DNA of 64,000 nt. It comes from Symsagittifera roscoffensis. Taxonomy: Eukaryota > Xenacoelomorpha > Acoela > Convolutidae. Below the pieces are notes generated by a model. It was given only the letters and a program-made list of their open reading frames with translations, was not told the origin of the DNA and did not search any database. Numbering within the stretch: position 1 is the stretch's first letter; each line of letters begins with the position of its first letter. The translations under genes and the position numbers were made by a program. The stretch lies in NCBI RefSeq assembly GCF_963678635.1, contig NC_087065.1, forward strand, positions 35,393,807 to 35,457,806, read 5' to 3'. Below, in pieces: positions 34,701 to 44,437 of the stretch.

Positions 34701-37700
34701 TAAGTTCATGGAGTTGACTGTGCGCAGTGGGAGTAATTATAACAAGTACAAAGTGATAGCTGGGATTGTGATGACGACGAACGAACAATGGGACGACTAC
34801 CAGCTCATATCTGTCACTACAGGTAAGTCACATAAAGACTAAAAGGCAAGGGAACAAAATTGCATTTTTTTCCTGTCAAATGATAGCCCATATTTTTTTA
34901 GCAGTGCTGGTTAACTGAACGAACCGATCAATTTTCAGTTGGGATAGGGCTCCGAAAATGGAAGGTTTTTTTTCTAATAACGGAGTTTCTCCCAAAATAG
35001 TCAGAGCAGAATTTTTTTTGGTCGACTAAATTCATTTTTGATCGACATCTAAAGCACTAAAAAGACCCTGTTTTGGCGAAATTGTCTGCGCCGCAGGCAA
35101 AATTTTGAAAAAAAACAGGCCAATAGAAGCGTTTTTAGGGACTTTTTGGAAAATGTTGACCAAAAAAAATCGCGTATTTTTGGGGCGCGCTCCCCCTCAA
35201 ATTTAATATTGGCTGTGTCTCTCACCAAAATTGGATATCTCAAAAAAGTACTAAGGGGGACCTTCTGGGTCAGTAGGGGGTCGAATTCCTGAGAAGAGGT
35301 GTCCGCCCCCTAAATCCGCCCCTGCATCTACGTGTTAGTAAAATAGATTCTTTTTTCGCTGAAGTGCATCAAGTGGTCTTTGATTACCCAGCTCTTTGCG
35401 ACAGTCTGAAAAACGGTGTTATTAAGTTCATAAGTTTTTGGGGCAAAATAAACTTCAGTTTTTGACTTCAGGTACAAAAACGATCAAGGGGGAGAACTTG
35501 AGCATGTCGGGTACAGTATTACACGATTGTCACGCGGAGATCCTTTCGAAGAGATGTCTGCGCAAGTTCCTCTACTCGCAACTGAACAGCGTCGTCTCCT
35601 CAGGGTCGACAGAGGGTTCGATCTTGGAAGAAATAATCATACAAAATAAGTCATGCGGCTACAGAGTGAAGTCAGGTAATGTAAGAACTATAGGATCTAA
35701 CATTTGATTGCTTTTACTTTTTAGTGTAGGTATTACGCATTATCCCCTAAGGCCTATTACTACAGGGGCGGAATTAGGGGGGGGGGGGGAGTTTTGGACC
35801 CCCTGCCGACCCAAAGGGTCCCCCCTTTGTACTATGTTAAGATATCCATTTTTGTTGACGGACCCTAAAATTTTTCTAAAGGCGCAATCGGCGCCAATAT
35901 ACACTAATTTTGAGAGGAAAGCGCGCGACGAAAAAACGCGATTTTTTGGTAAACTTTTTCCAAAAAGTGCCTAAAACGCATTTTTTGGTCTGTTTTTTCA
36001 AAATTTTGCCTCCGGTCGACAAAATTTTCAAAATTGTTCTTGAAAATCCGCCCCCCTCAAGAAAATCCTAGATCCGCCCCTGTATTACTATCTATACTTT
36101 CATTTTAAAAAAATAAGTCTGCCTTGGCTGCAATGATTTGTGCAATATTTCCTATCGATTGTTTTTAACAGCTGATTACTAGCATCATTGTTTTTAACCT
36201 GGACATCGCAAACTGAAGCCGTAACTGTTAGTGTCGGTTCTACTCTTGTGATAAATAATATTCTTTCAATGCGACTTCGTCTTATCATGAGATTAATGCA
36301 TTGCTTGAAAACAACAACCCTATTATTGTTTAACGTCTAAACGGAGTTCAAATTAAATGGTCAGATTCCTGAATCTAACCGTGCTGAAGCTGATGGTTCC
36401 TTGAAACCACAAATATGCTGCACAATTTGTTGTTTTTTTTCAGGTGTTCGCTTTCACTTGTACATCAACACGACGCCGTGTGGTGACGCCAGGATCTTCT
36501 CTCCCCACGAAGTGGACCAGGGCAACGATGCCCACCCAGACAGGAAGAACAGGGGACTCATCAGAGTCAAAATCGAGGCGGGTATGTTGGCTCCGATATG
36601 GGTGAAATGTAATGTAGAATAGGGTGGAGACGATGTGTCTGTCGCCTAATTTCTAAAAATCACACTAAGCACAATTGTTTTTTATCCATTTCTTCCTGCA
36701 ATTGATTTCTTGGAGTGAAATAAAAGAAATAAATACTAAATGTTTAAGCTACTGAAGCAAAGGTAATTTTGTGGTTATTTTTGTTGTGAGACCTTGATTG
36801 AATTTTCAGGGGAGGGAACAATTCCGTCGACGAATGAGGACTTCGGAACTCAGACATTCGACGGAGTGTTGGCTGGAGAGAGACTCTTGAATTTGTCCTG
36901 CTCTGACAAAGTGCTGCGGATGAATGTGCTCGGCATGCAAGGTAAGATGAGTCAAATTCAAATAAATGACTTGGATAAAATGGAGTTTGTTTATTTTCTT
37001 GTCTGATCTGGATAAGTACCACAGATATAGATAATTCCATTCGCAATTAAATTTGAAACTATGGCGAGATGTAATCTGTTTGTCGAGTATGACCCCAAAG
37101 AACTCTTTGAAAAAAAAATCTTTTACAGACATTATTAATCAGCATTATTTAAGGTTCATAGTTTCTCAGATGGTATTTATTATCTTAGGAGGATTGCTCA
37201 GTTGGTTCTTAGAGCCAGTGTATTTGTCATCCATTGTCATCGGAAGTTTCTACCACGCCGACCACTTGGAAAGAGCTGTCATTTCAAGATTCAAGTTAGT
37301 CTAGTGATTCCGAAGCGTACAAATGGGCACGTAAAAGCCGTCAACTAAAAAAGCTATTTTATATAAAGCAGTGATCGGCTCTTCCACTCCCCACCTATCT
37401 CAAATATGCATCACTTTTATAGTGTAACGAGGGGCTTCACGAGGTTAAGCATAAAGATCATATATGCTTGTTCAAGCCTAATTGTTCCGCATGCCATTTT
37501 TTAATAATATTACCATGTGAACGGAAAATTGCTGTAAAAAGTTCGCTGGTTGGGTGGAGGAAGAGGTCAGTGATCATACCACGACTATCTGTAAAGGAAC
37601 TCAGTCTTCTTTGAAATAGGCCGTCAAACCAAACAGCCTCTTCTTCTAAACAAGAATAGCCGGTTGCTGAGCAAATAGCACAGAATTTTCCAACCACATT

Positions 37701-40700
37701 TTTCAAGTTTTTTTTTAAATTGTATGCGTGTTTTGTCCGTGGTGTGATAGAAATATTTGACGAAATCCTAGAACTTATGCATAATCGACATTCACAGTAA
37801 GTTAGGCAAATTGGGCGTTACACATCCGATAGGTATTTGTGGTACTTGATTTTGCGTTGAAAACAAAAAAAGAGAAAAACTAAAACACCCGAATTCAAAG
37901 TTCCTCCCCAATTTCAATGGTTGAACAACAAATTTACAGGCGAGTCGTCATATTTTAGTTCTTCAAAAGATTGAATTGATCGGCTGTAAAAGCTGCATTG
38001 TATAATCAGTTATACTCCCATGTCAAGATACGAAAACTTCGTTTTGTGGTATATTACATTTGATTGTTTTACAAGAGAGTCTTCAGAAAATGATAAGAAA
38101 CTGGCGGCTCCCTTCCGTCTGTCCAGGCCCATGCTGTGCAGTGTGGACATCCAGGAGGCCAGACAGGCTTCCAAGTCTCTGCCCTACTCCATGAACTGGA
38201 CTTGCGTGGATGGGGACGCTATGGAGATTGTCGATACTTCCACGGGTTTGTAACTGCGGGCAGTGATGATATTTCATAATTTCCGTCCGTTTGTTTTCAA
38301 ATACAGATAAAAATTAACTTATTATTAATTAACAGATTATTCCATTGTTATAATGTTCCATTTTTACACAAGCAAAGCTTGTGTTATAGTATGAACTATC
38401 TTTTTTTCCAACCTAAGTCGCAAATATTGTTGCGACGCAAGTATTGTTGCGATAAAATGAGCTCATTTTGATCAATAACCAGCTATTAAGTACAGCCAAT
38501 GCTAAGGATGTTAACCTCGACTATTATTGTTCCGATTTTACTAACGAATGTAACGGAATATTTGTGCCGGGGGTGTTTTTTTTCTTCAGACAAATTTCGA
38601 CTTCAACTAGGCATTTTTGACGGAGTTTTTATTATTTCATTCAAAAAGTACTGTTGTCCTGAGCTTAAATTTAAAAATATATTTTTCTTGTGATCATTTT
38701 GTGTAAGTTTTGGGGCTATCAACGCCGATTCCCATTTTGGCTAATTAGGGTCAATTAACGCGCGATGTATTTTGCGCTTTTAACGCGTAAGCGGAGATTT
38801 AATCAGTCTCAGAAATCGTTCCAAGTTGGTGGTTGACGAAGCTTATTTTCCATAATTGATTTGTTACAAGGAGCCAAATCTATCCTTTTGTACTTTATAT
38901 GGCGTGTGCGGGGGGATGATTTTCACGAAAAATTCTCAAATTAAAAAAACTCATTTTGTTTTTATTTCATTTAATGTTTTCATGTTACTACTGCTCCATA
39001 GACCTTAAAGGCAGTCGGAACATTCAGGGCTTTGCTCTGACACGAGCAGCCTTCTATTACAAATATCACTTTGGCTTCAAGGTATCATGGATCTGTAGCG
39101 TAGAGGAGTGAAGGAGACCCGCAACAAAATAAGATGGTTCGAACCTGGTCAGGGTCCGATGTTTTTAATGAACTTTTTCGCATACTAGCTAAAATGCGTC
39201 CGCTCTATAATTTGAGGCATGTGCTATTGGTAACTTTCTTTCTTTTTTAATTTGACTGGTATTGCTAATGCGTCATAATTGGCTTGCGTCACTCTAGAAA
39301 TTTTGTAGACTCAAAATTTTACTCATTCAGTTTTTCCTAGTAGCGTTATCGATCATTTTTTTTGCTTGTGTATGCAAAGCGCAACTTCGCCTCTGTGTTA
39401 ACTTGCGAAGCGAGTGTATTAGTACGACCCTTCTTTTTTTCCGACCTAAGTCGCAAATATTGGTGCGGCACCCCAATAATGGTGGGGCACGTTTGAAGTT
39501 TTTTGATAGCGTGTGCTTTGACCTTCAGAGTCAGTAGATTTGATTCAAGTTTTGTTATTACCCTTGCGATAAGCAAGGGTATTACAATCGGGTACTAGAC
39601 TTTCTTTTTTCCCGTAAATAACTTTGTCCTCAGGATGACCGAAATTTGGTAATCTTCAAATGTATCTCTGTTTCTTCCCAAGATGCACGTCTAATAGCTG
39701 TAATTCAAAAGCTGGCTTCACGTCTGAAGTGATAATTGTTTTACAGCTGAAAAAAATATTAGATGTAAGTTGATTTTTTGTCGACTTAATTGATTTCGAC
39801 CCAATTTTTGTCGGCTTATTGCCGGGTAAATAATTCTGTAAATTTTTTGTTAGGTTTTTTGATACTTTTTTTTTCATATTCTTGAGGGTAAATATAGTTA
39901 ATGGTTTTCTGGTTTTTATTACTTTTAATTAGTTATGTGTATTTTAGGTTTAAGCAACTTTATTTGAAAATTTTGAATGTTTGCAGATGTTTTTTAGCAA
40001 GTTTGACTCGACTTTTTCGTCTTCATAGGTGTAATGTGGCGGCAAATTTTGCACGAGATTTAGGCGTGTGGTTCTCTCTGGCTGAAATTTTTGATAAACT
40101 TTTCATATTTTTTTTATTTCAATTTTGGCGTTTTTCAATGTTTTTTACTGTTGTGATCTAGCTCTTTTACCGTTGCGTATAAATTTCATAATAAACTCAT
40201 AGTTTTTGATGTAGTTGCGTTATTTCATAGGCTTTCAGAGTTTTTCTACAAGTTCTTTTTTGTTTCAATTGTTTGTAATTTTTATATTGCATTCATTGTT
40301 TTCAACTTTGGTTCAAGACACATTATCTTTTGATTTTTGGAGTTTTATTGTGTATCGCAAGTGGTGCGAAACTCAGCTTCGCCTCTAAATTAAGATTATG
40401 CTAACTGCTGAACGATCTTAGCGTTTTTATACTGTCTGATTTTTCAGGAAAGTTAATCGAAACTTCCGTGGTGTCCTCTATTTCGAAACAGTCTATGTTC
40501 GGAGAGTTCAAAGCTCTTCTTCAAACTGAAATCTCAGTTCGAAACACAGCAGCCGTCAGCAACGACAAGGAGCCGAGGACGTACAGGGAGTGCAAATCAC
40601 ACAGTACGGACTACATTAAATCTAAGAAGGAGTTCATTCGCAGTCTGCAACAGAGCGAATTGGGACAATGGTTGACCAAACCTCAAGAGGTGGATAGTTT

Positions 40701-40707
40701 CACCTGA
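19745..40707 (+). CDS. ADAR: ADAR-type double-stranded RNA adenosine deaminase (16 coding exons, 844 aa)
   Basis: Coding exons: 19745-19793, 20040-20141, 20242-20462, 26694-26813, 26963-27129, 27214-27466, 31791-31823, 31934-32176, 34209-34385, 34663-34822, 35472-35675, 36444-36581, 36810-36941, 37189-37294, 38076-38245, 40448-40707. All joins use GT-AG and keep phase; total 2,535 nt. The enzyme converts adenosine to inosine in dsRNA. After a disordered proline-rich N-terminus come dsRBD1 (about 91-155, split by a 6.2-kb intron), a degenerate dsRBD-like segment (about 211-277), and dsRBD3 (about 363-427, GRSKKDAK). The deaminase domain (about 456-844) has CHAE (H529, E531), PCGD (C589), GEGTIP (E624, matching the base-flipping Glu of ADAR2) and SCSDK (C653). 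Zinc ligands and the proton-shuttle Glu are intact. The end ([11 protein letters not shown]) is ADAR2-like. An acceptor at 19733-19735 implies a 5' UTR exon upstream. Weakest join: acceptor AAG at 38073-38075. Confidence 0.93.
20785..21130 (+). mobile_element. SINE with tRNA-like core (family M) in ADAR intron 3
   Basis: The head GCACAAGCGAACGTAGTG and the following block match copies near 31.25, 41.19 and 53.35 kb. A pol III B-box GGTTCGATTCC at 20984-20994 sits in a tRNA-like segment (about 20935-21003). The tail GCAGCTCTGCCTCAGAG is a diverged form of the family tail. Confidence 0.55.
21741..22106. mobile_element. MITE with ~50-bp terminal inverted repeats and 9-bp TSD
   Basis: 366 bp. 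The left end GGAGGCGGAGCAATAAGCAG and the right end GGTGGCCAGTCAGTAAGCAG (reverse complement) continue as an imperfect inverted repeat of about 50 bp including GGTCCAAG...GCAGAAAAACAG. A perfect 9-bp direct repeat GTATCTCGC flanks it (21732-21740 and 22107-22115). A 9-bp TSD fits Mutator-like elements; an 8-bp TSD plus one chance base (hAT or P) is the alternative. No ORF. It lies in ADAR intron 3. Confidence 0.85.
22200..22545 (+). repeat. Interspersed repeat (family R4), partial
   Basis: GGTGGCGTCCCTTATG...AGGGACCGAATGCTTGAAATTTATTTTAGC followed by TTTCAGCCAATCAGAATTGAG. The same blocks recur at 53748-53807 and 54421-54740. The two copies end with a similar AATATTGACTTC...GAGAAAGGCATTTAG stretch. 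Confidence 0.6.
22600..24365 (-). mobile_element. 5'-truncated non-LTR (LINE) retrotransposon with broken RT
   Basis: Reverse transcriptase of a Jockey/CR1-like LINE in three frames: 23561-24160 ([41 protein letters not shown]), 23359-23556 ([13 protein letters not shown], then FFCDDLK where FADD/YADD is expected) and 22670-23410 (thumb and C-terminal region). Coding similarity extends upstream to about 24361 ([16 protein letters not shown]). No endonuclease domain is present, so it is 5'-truncated, typical of LINE insertion. At least two frameshifts make it dead. It sits antisense in ADAR intron 3. Confidence 0.85.
25931..26330 (+). mobile_element. hAT-like MITE, 3'-degenerate copy
   Basis: Begins CAGTAGCGGATTTAGGAGGG, the terminal repeat of the element at 35763-36082. 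It shares GACCCCCTGCCGACACAAAGG, GATATCCATTTTTG and CCAAAAAGTGCCTAAAAACG. The right terminal repeat is not recognisable, so the end is approximate. It lies in ADAR intron 3. Confidence 0.6.
28025..28455 (+). mobile_element. H2 element, diverged copy
   Basis: A 5' hairpin region CTTTTGCGAGAGCAAGTG precedes TAATCGGGAACTAGTCTTTTTT. The tRNA-like core near 28145-28210 is TAGGTAATGTGG...GTTTTGAGTCCCGG. It lies in ADAR intron 6, directly before the next H2 copy. Confidence 0.45.
28456..29275 (+). mobile_element. H2 element, near-complete copy
   Basis: It starts at the hairpin CCCTTGC-GATAA-GCAAGCG (28461-28479). The tRNA-like core at 28592-28660 has GGTTCGTATCT as B-box. It ends with the family tail TATCGCAAGTGGTGCG (about 29244-29260). 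A second, diverged tail unit follows to about 29440. It lies in ADAR intron 6; between 29440 and 31240 I see only AT-rich intron sequence. Confidence 0.6.
31243..31615 (+). mobile_element. SINE family M copy in ADAR intron 6
   Basis: Head GGAGCAACGTAGTGTATTGG, degenerate tRNA-like core (GTTAGTGCGTGAGATTCAGC, near 31440) and tail GCGAAGCGAAGCTTTGCCTC (about 31592-31611), a hairpin shared with other copies. Confidence 0.6.
32453..33223 (-). CDS. Alpha carbonic anhydrase, cytosolic type, intronless
   Basis: 256 aa, complete, catalysing CO2 hydration to bicarbonate. The zinc ligands are H93, H95 (HFHSHWG) and H118 (ETHFV). E105, the proton-shuttle H64 (NNGHTL) and the TT of GSLTTPP (T199, T200) are all in place. 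Length and ends match cytosolic CAII-type enzymes (~260 aa); there is no signal peptide or membrane anchor. The start has a good context (A at -3, G at +4). It is one uninterrupted ORF and lies antisense inside ADAR intron 8 (32177-34208). Animal alpha-CA genes normally have several introns, so a retrocopy is likely. The ORF is intact with all active-site residues, which argues for function. Confidence 0.95.
   Translation of the reverse strand: MDDSWHHGEQFAWPKQFPLSIKGERQSPIDIREKDAEKTLLPHFNLRCIEGDPTADWTMTNNGHTLSLSPAAGCKWQLAGSLLKGKYILDHFHSHWGESGEYGCEHMIDGEKYAGETHFVFKWAPGQDKTVEDQAAVWGIMMEETNKSEPVAQKTFDDLIGKHIHKVIKPGSTKIPAVNFASLVPHGSSEYFAYQGSLTTPPFAEVVLHIVFRDPIEVSKKYMDQLRSLGDLRGGKTEANYRAIQPLKGRKIFWSC
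34985..35324 (-). mobile_element. hAT-like MITE, inverted copy in ADAR intron 10
   Basis: The reverse complement starts CAGGGGCGGATTTAGGGGGC and continues with CGACCCCCTACTGACCC, GATATCCA, GCGCGCCCC and TTTCCAAAAAGTCCCTAAAA, parallel to the forward copy at 35763-36082. The far terminal repeat is not visible, so the left edge is approximate. Confidence 0.7.
35763..36082 (+). mobile_element. hAT-like MITE, complete, with 8-bp TSD, in ADAR intron 11
   Basis: 320 bp. Terminal inverted repeats CAGGGGCGGAATTAGG and (reverse complement) CAGGGGCGGATCTAGG. Perfect 8-bp duplication TATTACTA at 35755-35762 and 36083-36090, the hallmark of hAT transposition. No ORF; it would depend on a hAT transposase elsewhere. 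Confidence 0.92.
38375..38505 (+). mobile_element. SINE family M, 5' fragment
   Basis: It opens with a perfect hairpin ACACAAGC-AAA-GCTTGTGT (38367-38385), then TTTTTTTCCAACCTAAGTCGC as in other family M heads. It is cut off by the adjoining 38.5-kb repeat. Located in ADAR intron 15. Confidence 0.5.
38527..39052 (+). repeat. Hairpin-ended non-autonomous repeat (family K), copy 1
   Basis: About 525 bp. It shares GTAACGGAATATTTGTGC, TTTTTTTTCTTCAGACAAA, TTAACGCGTAAGCGGAGA, TACTTTATATGGCGTGTG and the 3' hairpin CAGGGCTTTGCTCTG with copies at 52.4 and 63.4 kb. No ORF and no terminal inverted repeats. The copies are in the same orientation. Confidence 0.8.
39085..39165 (+). other. tRNA-like sequence (pol III promoter-like, SINE-derived)
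   Basis: TAGCGTAGAGG resembles an A-box, and GGTTCGAACCT, about 43 bases later, is a near-perfect B-box. No full cloverleaf is evident, and it sits among SINE pieces, so a tRNA gene is unlikely. Confidence 0.45.
39345..39500 (+). mobile_element. SINE tail plus head fragment (family M)
   Basis: The tail GCGCAACTTCGCCTCTGTGTTAA (39378-39400) runs directly into a new head, ACTTGCGAAGCGAGTGTATT..., in an end-to-start arrangement. Confidence 0.5.
39556..40400 (+). mobile_element. H2 element, full copy, in ADAR intron 15
   Basis: 5' hairpin CCCTTGC-GATAA-GCAAGGG (39561-39579), the GGGTACTAGACTTTCTTTTTTC block, and the 3' tail TATCGCAAGTGGTGCGAAACTCAGCTTCGCCTC (ending near 40386). The tRNA-like middle is missing or degraded. 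The copy ends about 50 bases before the last ADAR exon. Confidence 0.6.
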
Positions 40708-41120
40708 AAATGGAAGGAAAAATGTAATGTTGGCGAAGAAGATTACGAAAGAGAATCTTTTGAACGAAAAAACTCAAATTTTATTTGAATTTTTAATCTG
40801 AGAACTGCGAACTTTTATTGTTTTTTTTTTCTGTAAATAACATTGGAATGCTGTTTGATGTTAACTAAATTGGCAAGTAATTGAATTTAATAGGCATGGA
40901 AATTGAATTTTGACTTAATATAGATCCATTTAATGTTTTAGTAGCTGCTATTGAACGAGGTATTTAAGAAAGCAAAGGAATTTCTGGATTTGTTTTCAGC
41001 GATGTGTCTCCTTACCCCGCGTCAGTAAAAACGATTCCAACAATTCATCAAAAAATTTAACTTATGAACCACTGGCAATTCATTCTGAGATTCCTGGCGC
41101 CTGCACGTATCTTCAGTTTT

Positions 41121-41126
41121 AATAAA
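41121..41126 (+). terminator. Probable ADAR polyadenylation signal
   Basis: AATAAA about 415 bases after the ADAR TGA stop, in otherwise featureless AT-rich sequence that is probably 3' UTR. Confidence 0.4.
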
Positions 41127-41179
41127 GTAACTTAAATCATTTTTGTTAATTTAAATTTTCGACTAAAGTGATTGAATAT

Positions 41180-41515
41180 TTGAGCTTGCGAGCGTAGTGT
41201 ACGAACCTTATTCCCAACCTAACTCGTAAATACAATTGTTCACTTATTTAGTCGCGTTTTCTAGCATTGGAGATTTTATAGTATCTGATCTCTGTGATGC
41301 ATTTGTGGCTATTTTTTGAAGTGTTAAGCATCCGTGGCTGCGTAGTTAGTGCGTGAGACTCATAATCCCAAGGTCGCAGATCTAATCCGAGACTTGGCCA
41401 AATATTTACCAACCCGAGAGGCTTATTTTTTCTTGTTATTGCTATTTCTAGAGTTGTTTTTTGTGTTCTCGCTAGTGGTTGCGAAGAACAGACTCGCCTC
41501 TGTGTTATCCTTTGG
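41180..41515 (+). mobile_element. SINE family M, best tRNA-Met-derived copy
   Basis: The head GAGCTTGCGAGCGTAGTG is followed at about 41331-41398 by GTTAGTGCGTGAGACTCATAATCC...GATCTAATCC, which keeps the anticodon-arm pattern of elongator tRNA-Met (CAT anticodon). The tail TGCGAAGAACAGACTCGCCTCTGTG ends the copy. Confidence 0.7.
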
Positions 41516-41855
41516 GTGGTTTTTTATTTAGTCAAATTTCGGCGATCGGAATAATAGTTTTTTAACAAACTTTTTATCCTGCATTAAATATATCATTGAA
41601 CTTCCGATCATTTTTTTATACTTTCGATCATTTTTGTGAAGTTCTGCGGGCTTGAAAGTTGCCAATTTGGGCCTGCTCTGGACTAATTTTGCGCGTTGTA
41701 AAAATTTAATTACGACGCCAAAGCTATTTGTGCGCGGCGAATTATACCGCACTACAAAATCGTTCCAAATTGAATTGAGCAAGCTAATCAGTCGTACCAA
41801 TTTCATACGACTCAAATTTTAACCCTTGTTCTTTGATATTTTCCAAAGTTGTTAG

Positions 41856-42430
41856 TTTATTACTCTTGCAAAACCAAAGGTTTTGCAACCGGGTACTAGA
41901 CTTTTTTCCCGTGAACAACTTTGTCCACAGGACTCAAAAGACTGGTGTGGTCCGTTTGCTTATATTGAATTCAAAATTTGTAGTGTCTTTTGCACATTTA
42001 GCCTGACGGCAACGAATTTTCACTGCAGTTGTTTTTAGCCGATTTTTTTTGTAACTTTACCAGCTCGATTTGGTAATATCGACTTAGTTGCCTCATTAGC
42101 TTGAGTCAAAAGAGCACGGGAGTTCGATTCCAATTGAGACCTGTTTTCCTTGCAAGTAGAAATATTTGGCTAATTCAGATTATTGTCTGACTGCGGATTT
42201 TTGTCTGCTTAGTTCCGCAGAGAAAGCTTTTTGTCAAATTGGCTTCTGAGTAGCATTGACATGCTCTTTGGTGAGTTTCTAATGGTGCAGGCAATTTTTT
42301 TCTGGATATTTTGGGCTTTTGCAATTTTTGATTTTTGAACTCTTTTACAATGATTTTTTTATTATTTCAAAGTCATTTACATTAGTATCGCAAGCGGTGC
42401 AAAGCTCAACTTTACCTCTCCGTCAAAGTT
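41856..42430 (+). mobile_element. H2 element with a different 5' hairpin
   Basis: It starts with TTGCAAAACC-AAA-GGTTTTGCAA (41866-41888), then GGGTACTAGACTTTTTTCCC. A B-box-like AGTTCGATTCC is near 42130, and the tail TATCGCAAGCGGTGCAAAGC is near 42388. From 42431 to 43943 I see only AT-rich intergenic sequence. Confidence 0.6.
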
Positions 42431-43943
42431 TGGTTAAACCAAAACTATTCGAGGCCAATTAAGAGTTAGTGGCGGCACTCGGGGCTGTGCGCTGAATAGT
42501 CTTGTTTTCATTTTCAGTTTTTTTAGTTTTAGCGCTTCAAGTTTTGACCTCACGTGATATTAGAAACTCAAAGTGGAGCTAAAATTACACTTTTCATTAT
42601 TTAATGCTCAGAAACACAATCGTTGCTTGTAATTTCTAAGTTGTTACAAAGTCAATTTGTAGTCTTTTTAGAGACACAGCTGTACTGATCAACTTGTGGA
42701 TTCCGCAGTCTTGTGCTCGGTGTGTTTTTTTCCCAAAAAAAATTCAATTTTTATTTTGCTCTTTGACGGGAATTGTTTATCCGACTTTAATCGGGGCATG
42801 CTAGTTGTTCTAAACCAAAACTATATGCTGAATATCATCTTGTATAAATAGAGCGTCGGGATGGTTTTTATGAACATTCATTCATCAAATTCAACAATTT
42901 TTTTTGAAGTCGAAGAACGTAGTGTCTATGAAAAATTAAGGAACGGTTTTTATGAAAACAGAATCTATTGTGAAATTTTATAGAAATTGAAAGAGCTTTA
43001 AAAACATCTAAAACTTCCTTCCTCATCCAAATTTTTTTTTGTTCACCAGCGTTTATTGACTCTTTTCAATTTGTCTGTTGGCTTTGTTTTATAGTGTTAA
43101 AAAATACAATCTTTGAGTTAGCTCAAAAATATCTATAATTTCTTTTGTTTTATAATAAAATAACATAATTGAAATTTAAACTCAATCAACTTTTGAATCA
43201 TAATTTTTAAACAACTCAGTTCACGCTTTGAAAAAGTTCTTAGATTTTTGTTAACCAGGATTGCCCAAAAATGCTAATCAAACAATTTTAATATCTGGAA
43301 AATTAAAAATCATACACATTTCATGCAATTCAATAAGTACAGAAAACGTTTCTCAACGTTTTTGAGATGTGTTCCTAATCGAACACAAAGGGCAAAGATC
43401 TTGGTTGCTCGAATTTTGAGTCACCAAAGGTTTGACCGCCTAGCAATCACAATGCATCGGAAACGGCCCTTATTGTCTTAATTTTATCTTAAGCAAATGA
43501 TATTATGAAACTATCAATGAAGCAAAAAATTTCAATGAAGATTTTTCAAATTTGAGTTTTTTATGAACCATGCATTGATCAGGGCATAAAAAAATTATAC
43601 CATGCAAAATAAATAGGCGTTTTGAGCTTGTTTAGAAAAAAATATTTTGAGAAAATTAAATGAATGTTCAAAATTTGTTTTGCGATTGAAGAAAACTAAT
43701 TTTTGGGAGCGATTTCAATACTACTTAGAACAATTTTTGCTGTTGCTATCAAAAAATGCTAGTTATAGGGTTTCCATATATCGAAATTGTATGATTATCA
43801 TTTTTTCTTGAGAAAAAATGTTTCTTTTTAGTCTATGGAGGTCGAGCCGAAGGACTGGCTTAAAACATTGATTGCAGTTTCGTCCCTTGCTAATTGTTAA
43901 ACAACATCAGATAAAACGTACGCTACGTTCAAACTTTTCAGTG

Positions 43944-44237
43944 TGTGAATGCTTACAGAACAGTTGTTAAAACAAGAATCAATTCTCCTTGTTTTATGTT
44001 TAATAGTAATGTAAATAATATAGATAGTTTCAGTTATGTAGATAATGTCATGACAAATCTTTTAAATACAACTTAAATCTTTCATAATTTGAGACAGAAT
44101 AAATGAGAGCACTTGATGATAAATCTAGAAAGGATTGGCAGGTCGGTCGCGACCTTGATAAACAAAAGGCGAGTTTAGCACGAATAACTAGCACACTAAT
44201 GACGTCATAATATTCTAATAAACTACGCCACACCACA
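43944..44237 (-). repeat. 3' LTR of element 2
   Basis: 294 bp, about nine differences from the 5' LTR, preceded by a purine tract. Confidence 0.93.
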
Positions 44238-44437
44238 TTTCCCCCTCTCGGGAAAAATTCAAACAACCTTTGAATTTCTTTACTGTGAGAAAAAATTACT
44301 AAATGTGCCCTCGCGGACGTTAAACAGTACTTCTTGTATCAGATAAAATACTAGGAGTTTTGCAAATGAACTGATGTGACTTGAGGGAGAATACGAAAGT
44401 TTTGTAAGTTTAAGCTAGTTCGAAGGTACGAAAAGTA

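Noticed and set aside
39000-39080. Possible extra ADAR exon between 38245 and 40448
   Set aside because: The stretch belongs to the family K repeat, and exons 15 and 16 already join in phase with the expected ADAR2-like sequence.
39085-39165. Functional tRNA gene
   Set aside because: A- and B-box-like motifs are present, but no convincing cloverleaf or acceptor stem, and SINE fragments surround it.
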